Below, in pieces: positions 6,155-8,335 of a stretch of 8,335 bases of DNA (the stretch's first letter is position 1; every line of letters begins with the position of its first letter). The position numbers and the translations under genes were made by a program. This stretch comes from CAKUFA01 sp963646285 (GTDB taxonomy: Bacteria; Bacillota; Clostridia; Christensenellales; Aristaeellaceae). The DNA lies in contig CAVIWF010000072.1 in NCBI GenBank assembly GCA_963646285.1, forward strand, positions 1-8,335, in the 5' to 3' direction. The notes beneath the pieces are model-generated. The model ran no database searches, was not told the origin of the DNA, and was given only the letters and a program-made list of their open reading frames with translations.

Positions 6155-6331
6155 TGCAGGGGGCTTTGCGGTCGCCCCCTGCACCCCTTCGCCCTCCCTT
6201 CGGAAGAAAGTTGTTTTGTTATGAAGAAAAAATAAAAGAAATCAGTAGTTTTCATCTCAAAGGGTTCCCTACAAGTTGGGCTCCGAAGGGTTCCAAGGGG
6301 CGAGGGTCTTCGACCCGTTTAAGCCCCTTGG
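6155..6331 (+). repeat. R1 palindromic repeat unit (MITE-like)
   Basis: The left terminal hairpin is 6155-6183 (TGCAGGGGGC, short loop TTTGCGGTC, GCCCCCTGCA). The right terminal hairpin is 6293-6331 (CCAAGGGGC / GCCCCTTGG) with the long GGGTC-TTC-GACCC loop variant. The core is close to those at 3636 and 5609. It abuts R3 exactly as the copy at 3597-3758 does. Confidence 0.83.
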
Positions 6332-6447
6332 AAGCAGCAATCTTCTTTTTGCAAAGAAAATAAACAAACTTCAACAAAGGACTTTGCTTAATGCCTTTGC
6401 TTTCCTTTGCTCAATGCCTTGAATCAGCAAACACTCTTTGCTATAAT
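6330..6447 (+). repeat. R3 promoter cassette, copy 2
   Basis: These 118 bp match 3757-3874 at 115 positions by eye, including all CTTTGCT heptamers and both promoter boxes. Sequence identity ends immediately after TATAAT, so each gene has its own leader beyond the cassette. Confidence 0.92.
6419..6447 (+). promoter_or_regulatory. Promoter of the GGT family gene, inside R3
   Basis: TTGAAT (6419-6424), 17 bases, TATAAT (6442-6447) with the extended TGC: the same promoter as at 3846-3874. Predicted transcription starts near 6454 and gives a leader of about 67 nt that is unrelated to the leader of the upstream gene. Confidence 0.85.
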
Positions 6448-6504
6448 TCCCTTTGTTGACTTGTTCATCCCTTTTCCATCACCCAAATCAATAGATCAAA
6501 CCAT

Positions 6505-6512
6505 AGGAAGGA
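6505..6512 (+). promoter_or_regulatory. Shine-Dalgarno of the GGT family gene
   Basis: AGGAAGGA lies eight bases before ATG 6521. This supports that start over the in-frame ATG at 6407, which lies inside the R3 promoter cassette. Confidence 0.8.
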
Positions 6513-6520
6513 ACAAACCC

Positions 6521-8140
6521 ATGCAGCTTTCATTCGATCCCCTGTATCAGCCCTATGCATCCAACCGGTACTGCACCGTGGCGAAAAACGGCATGGTGTG
6601 CACCGGCAACAACCTGGCTGCCGCCGCCGGCCTGGAAATTCTCCGCAAGGGAGGCAATGCGGTGGACGCCGCCATCGCCACTGCCGCCTGCCTTACCGTG
6701 GTGGAGCCGGGCAGCAACGGCCTGGGTTCCGACGCTTTCGCCATTGTGTGGATGCAGGGGCAGATGTATGGCCTTAACTCCTCCGGTTACGCCCCTAAAA
6801 ACATTTCCCGGGAAAAAGTGCTGGCCAGGCACCCGGAGGGGAAAATGCCCCTGCACGGCTGGATTCCCGTCACCGTCCCCGGCGCCCCCAAGGCCTGGGC
6901 CCGGCTCAACGAGCGCTTCGGCAAGCTGTCCCTCATGGAGGATCTGGCCCCTGCCATCCGCTATGCGGAGGAAGGTTATCCCCTGGCTCCTGCCAACGCC
7001 GTCCAGTTTGAGGAGGCCACGGAGGAATACACCCGCCTCTTCCGTGGCAAGCCGGAGCACGATGAGTGGTTCCGTGTCTTCACCCGGGATGGAGAAAGCT
7101 ACCACTTCGGGGATGTGGTGCGCCTGCCGGATCACGCCAGGACCCTGCGGCTCATCGGGGAAACCAACGCCCGCGCCTTCTATGAAGGGGAGATTGCAGA
7201 AGCCCTGGTGAAGCAGAGCCAGCGGGACGGAGGCTTCTTCTCCATGGAGGATATGCAGGAGTACGATGCCAAGTGGGTCACCCCCATTGGGGTGGATTAC
7301 CGGGACTGCCGGGTGTGGGAACTGCCTCCCAACGGTCAGGGCATTGTGGCGCTGATGGCGCTGAACATCCTGAAGAACTTTGATGATCTCCGTCCGGGGG
7401 ATGAAAAGACCTATCACCGGCAGATGGAGGCCATGAAAATCGCCTTTGCCGATGCCAAGCACTACGTCACCGACCCGGACTGGATGCCCCTGGACTATCA
7501 TCGCCTGATTCTGCCGGAATACGGGAAAATGCGGGCGGCGGAAATCGGGGAAACCGCCCACATCCCCACCTTCGGGGAGCCGCCCAAGTGCGGCACCGTG
7601 TACCTGTGCACCGCCGATGGAGAGGGGAACATGGTGTCCTTCATCCAGAGCAACTACAACGACTTCGGTTCCGGCATTGTGGTGGAAGGCTACGGCGTGG
7701 CCCTGCAGGATCGGGGGGCGGATTTCTCCCTGGATCCCAACCATTACAACTGCCTCATGCCCCGGAAGCGGACGTACCACACCATCATCCCCGGGTTCAT
7801 TACCCGTGGGGACAAGCCGGTGGGACCCTTCGGGGTTATGGGGGCGTATATGCAGCCTCAGGGTCATGTGCAGGTGGCCATGAATCTGATCGACTTCCAC
7901 CTGAATCCCCAAATGGCGCTGGACGCTCCCCGCTGGCAGTGGATGCAGGGGAAGAAGTTCACGGTGGAGTCCTCCTTCCCGGTGGGGGTTATTGGTCAGC
8001 TGACCCGCCGGGGGCATGAGATCAGCGTGCTCCATGACCCGGTGCTCTTCGGCCGTGGGCAGATGATTGTCAGGCTGGACAACGGGGTGCTGGTTGGGGG
8101 ATGCGAATCCAGAACGGATAGCAGTGCAGCAAGCTGGTGA
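6521..8140 (+). CDS. Gamma-glutamyltransferase family Ntn-hydrolase (YwrD-like)
   Basis: This 539-residue proenzyme belongs to the GGT superfamily, whose members cleave themselves into two subunits and hydrolyse or transfer gamma-glutamyl or related acyl groups. The N-terminus (DPLYQPYASNRYCTVAKNGM), GGNAVDAA (44-51) and EPGSNGLGSDAF (62-73) are close to B. subtilis YwrD as I recall it. The predicted nucleophile is Thr359 in CGTVYLC, the cleavage point giving a small subunit of about 181 residues. Asp401 aligns with E. coli Asp433, which binds the substrate amino group. However, the E. coli Arg114 position is Ser88, and the Ser462-Ser463 pair aligns with His420-Thr421. A glutathione substrate is therefore uncertain. 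No signal peptide is visible, so it is probably cytoplasmic, unlike classical secreted GGTs. The C-terminus is complete (GGCESRTDSSAASW). It is expressed from an R3 promoter and followed by hairpins. Confidence 0.93.
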   Translation: MQLSFDPLYQPYASNRYCTVAKNGMVCTGNNLAAAAGLEILRKGGNAVDAAIATAACLTVVEPGSNGLGSDAFAIVWMQGQMYGLNSSGYAPKNISREKVLARHPEGKMPLHGWIPVTVPGAPKAWARLNERFGKLSLMEDLAPAIRYAEEGYPLAPANAVQFEEATEEYTRLFRGKPEHDEWFRVFTRDGESYHFGDVVRLPDHARTLRLIGETNARAFYEGEIAEALVKQSQRDGGFFSMEDMQEYDAKWVTPIGVDYRDCRVWELPPNGQGIVALMALNILKNFDDLRPGDEKTYHRQMEAMKIAFADAKHYVTDPDWMPLDYHRLILPEYGKMRAAEIGETAHIPTFGEPPKCGTVYLCTADGEGNMVSFIQSNYNDFGSGIVVEGYGVALQDRGADFSLDPNHYNCLMPRKRTYHTIIPGFITRGDKPVGPFGVMGAYMQPQGHVQVAMNLIDFHLNPQMALDAPRWQWMQGKKFTVESSFPVGVIGQLTRRGHEISVLHDPVLFGRGQMIVRLDNGVLVGGCESRTDSSAASW

Positions 8141-8147
8141 AGCTTTT

Positions 8148-8178
8148 CGCCAAAGTGGCAAAGCCACTTTGGCGAGTT
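8148..8178 (+). terminator. Likely terminator of the GGT family gene
   Basis: A perfect 12-bp stem (8148-8159 CGCCAAAGTGGC, loop AAA, 8163-8174 GCCACTTTGGCG) begins seven bases after the stop codon and is followed by AGTTTT. The stem is strong but the T run is only four bases, so termination is probable rather than certain. Confidence 0.6.
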
Positions 8179-8197
8179 TTGCACTCACTCACTGGTC

Positions 8198-8324
8198 GAA
8201 CGGTTTCACCGTTCTCCCGGCCGTTCGTTCGTGTAATGAAGCTTTTTCTGGCGAAAAAGCACGAAAATCGCCGCACATGTCGCCGATTTTCGATTTAGAG
8301 TTGAAGGGCTTGCGAGCCCTCCAA
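8198..8324. repeat. R2-like hairpin string after the GGT family gene
   Basis: Successive stems are 8198-8214 (GAACGGT, TTC, ACCGTTC), 8241-8260 (GCTTTTTC, TGGC, GAAAAAGC), 8262-8292 (CGAAAATCG / CGATTTTCG) and 8301-8324 (TTGAAGGGCT, TGCG, AGCCCTCCAA with one mismatch). Sequence differs from R2, but position (just after a gene) and style (runs of short perfect stems with small loops, GCACTCACTCAC-like linker) match. No coding region is seen here up to the window end. Confidence 0.6.
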
Positions 8325-8335
8325 CGCCACCTAGG

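Noticed and set aside
3444..6255. Recurring minus-strand peptides beginning MKTTDFFYFF in the R1 units
   Set aside because: They are translations of the R1 A-rich core; frames differ between copies and are interrupted by indels.
5609..6331. CRISPR array
   Set aside because: Repeats are long, palindromic and variable in length and spacing; there are no uniform short repeats with unique spacers and no cas genes.
3834..6418. Identical N-termini (MLNALNQQTLFAI) giving earlier starts at 3834 and 6407
   Set aside because: These codons are the R3 promoter cassette itself, including the -35 and -10 boxes, so they would not be transcribed from it.
3757..6447. Integron with attC-like sites
   Set aside because: The gene-cassette look and hairpins prompted this, but no integrase is seen, I could not identify paired core sites of attC type, and each gene has its own promoter.
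6530..8188. 552-codon minus-strand open frame opposite the GGT family gene
   Set aside because: The His/Gly/Val/Pro-rich product is typical of antisense to a GC-rich gene; the sense strand has clear catalytic motifs.

Overview
The window looks like the replication-origin region of a Bacillota chromosome, probably a moderately high-GC anaerobic Clostridia (Oscillospirales-like) species. The evidence is the dnaN-recF pair, a cluster of DnaA boxes with a Bacillus-type unwinding module directly upstream of dnaN, a perfect consensus ParB-binding parS palindrome nearby, Firmicutes-style promoters and Shine-Dalgarno sequences, and a YwrD-type gamma-glutamyltransferase family gene. The lineage below phylum level is an inference with low confidence.

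Layout. Positions 1-388 hold an inverted copy of an interspersed palindromic repeat (R1), a parS site (304-319) and the recF terminator. Positions 389-2675 hold recF and dnaN on the minus strand, four bases apart. Positions 2676-3231 hold oriC (tandem DnaA boxes, a GC cluster, DnaA-trio-like triplets, further boxes) and a likely dnaN promoter. Positions 3255-3874 are a compound repeat block (R2, then R1, then R3) that ends exactly at the -10 box of an outward promoter. That promoter drives a rightward gene (3900-5345) for a Schlafen/AlbA_2 plus RecG-C-terminal-type ATPase protein with a C-terminal winged helix (COG2865-like). Positions 5358-6447 are a second, longer compound block in the same order (R2, three R1 units, R3 plus the same promoter). 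It drives the GGT family gene (6521-8140), which is followed by an array of hairpins to the window end.

All four genes point away from oriC, as expected for leading-strand genes on both replichores. dnaN and recF are the normal origin-linked replication and repair genes. dnaA, which normally lies just upstream of dnaN with oriC between them, is absent for at least 5.6 kb on that side, and the small S4-domain gene often found between dnaN and recF is also absent.

The most unusual content is the repeat system. R1 is a MITE-like unit of about 160-190 bp whose terminal inverted repeats are themselves hairpins with interchangeable loop modules. R2 is a string of mostly three-base-loop hairpins placed at gene ends. 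R3 is a 118-bp promoter cassette present twice with only three substitutions. Together they frame the AlbA_2/ATPase gene as direct repeats and appear to supply two unrelated genes with the same promoter.
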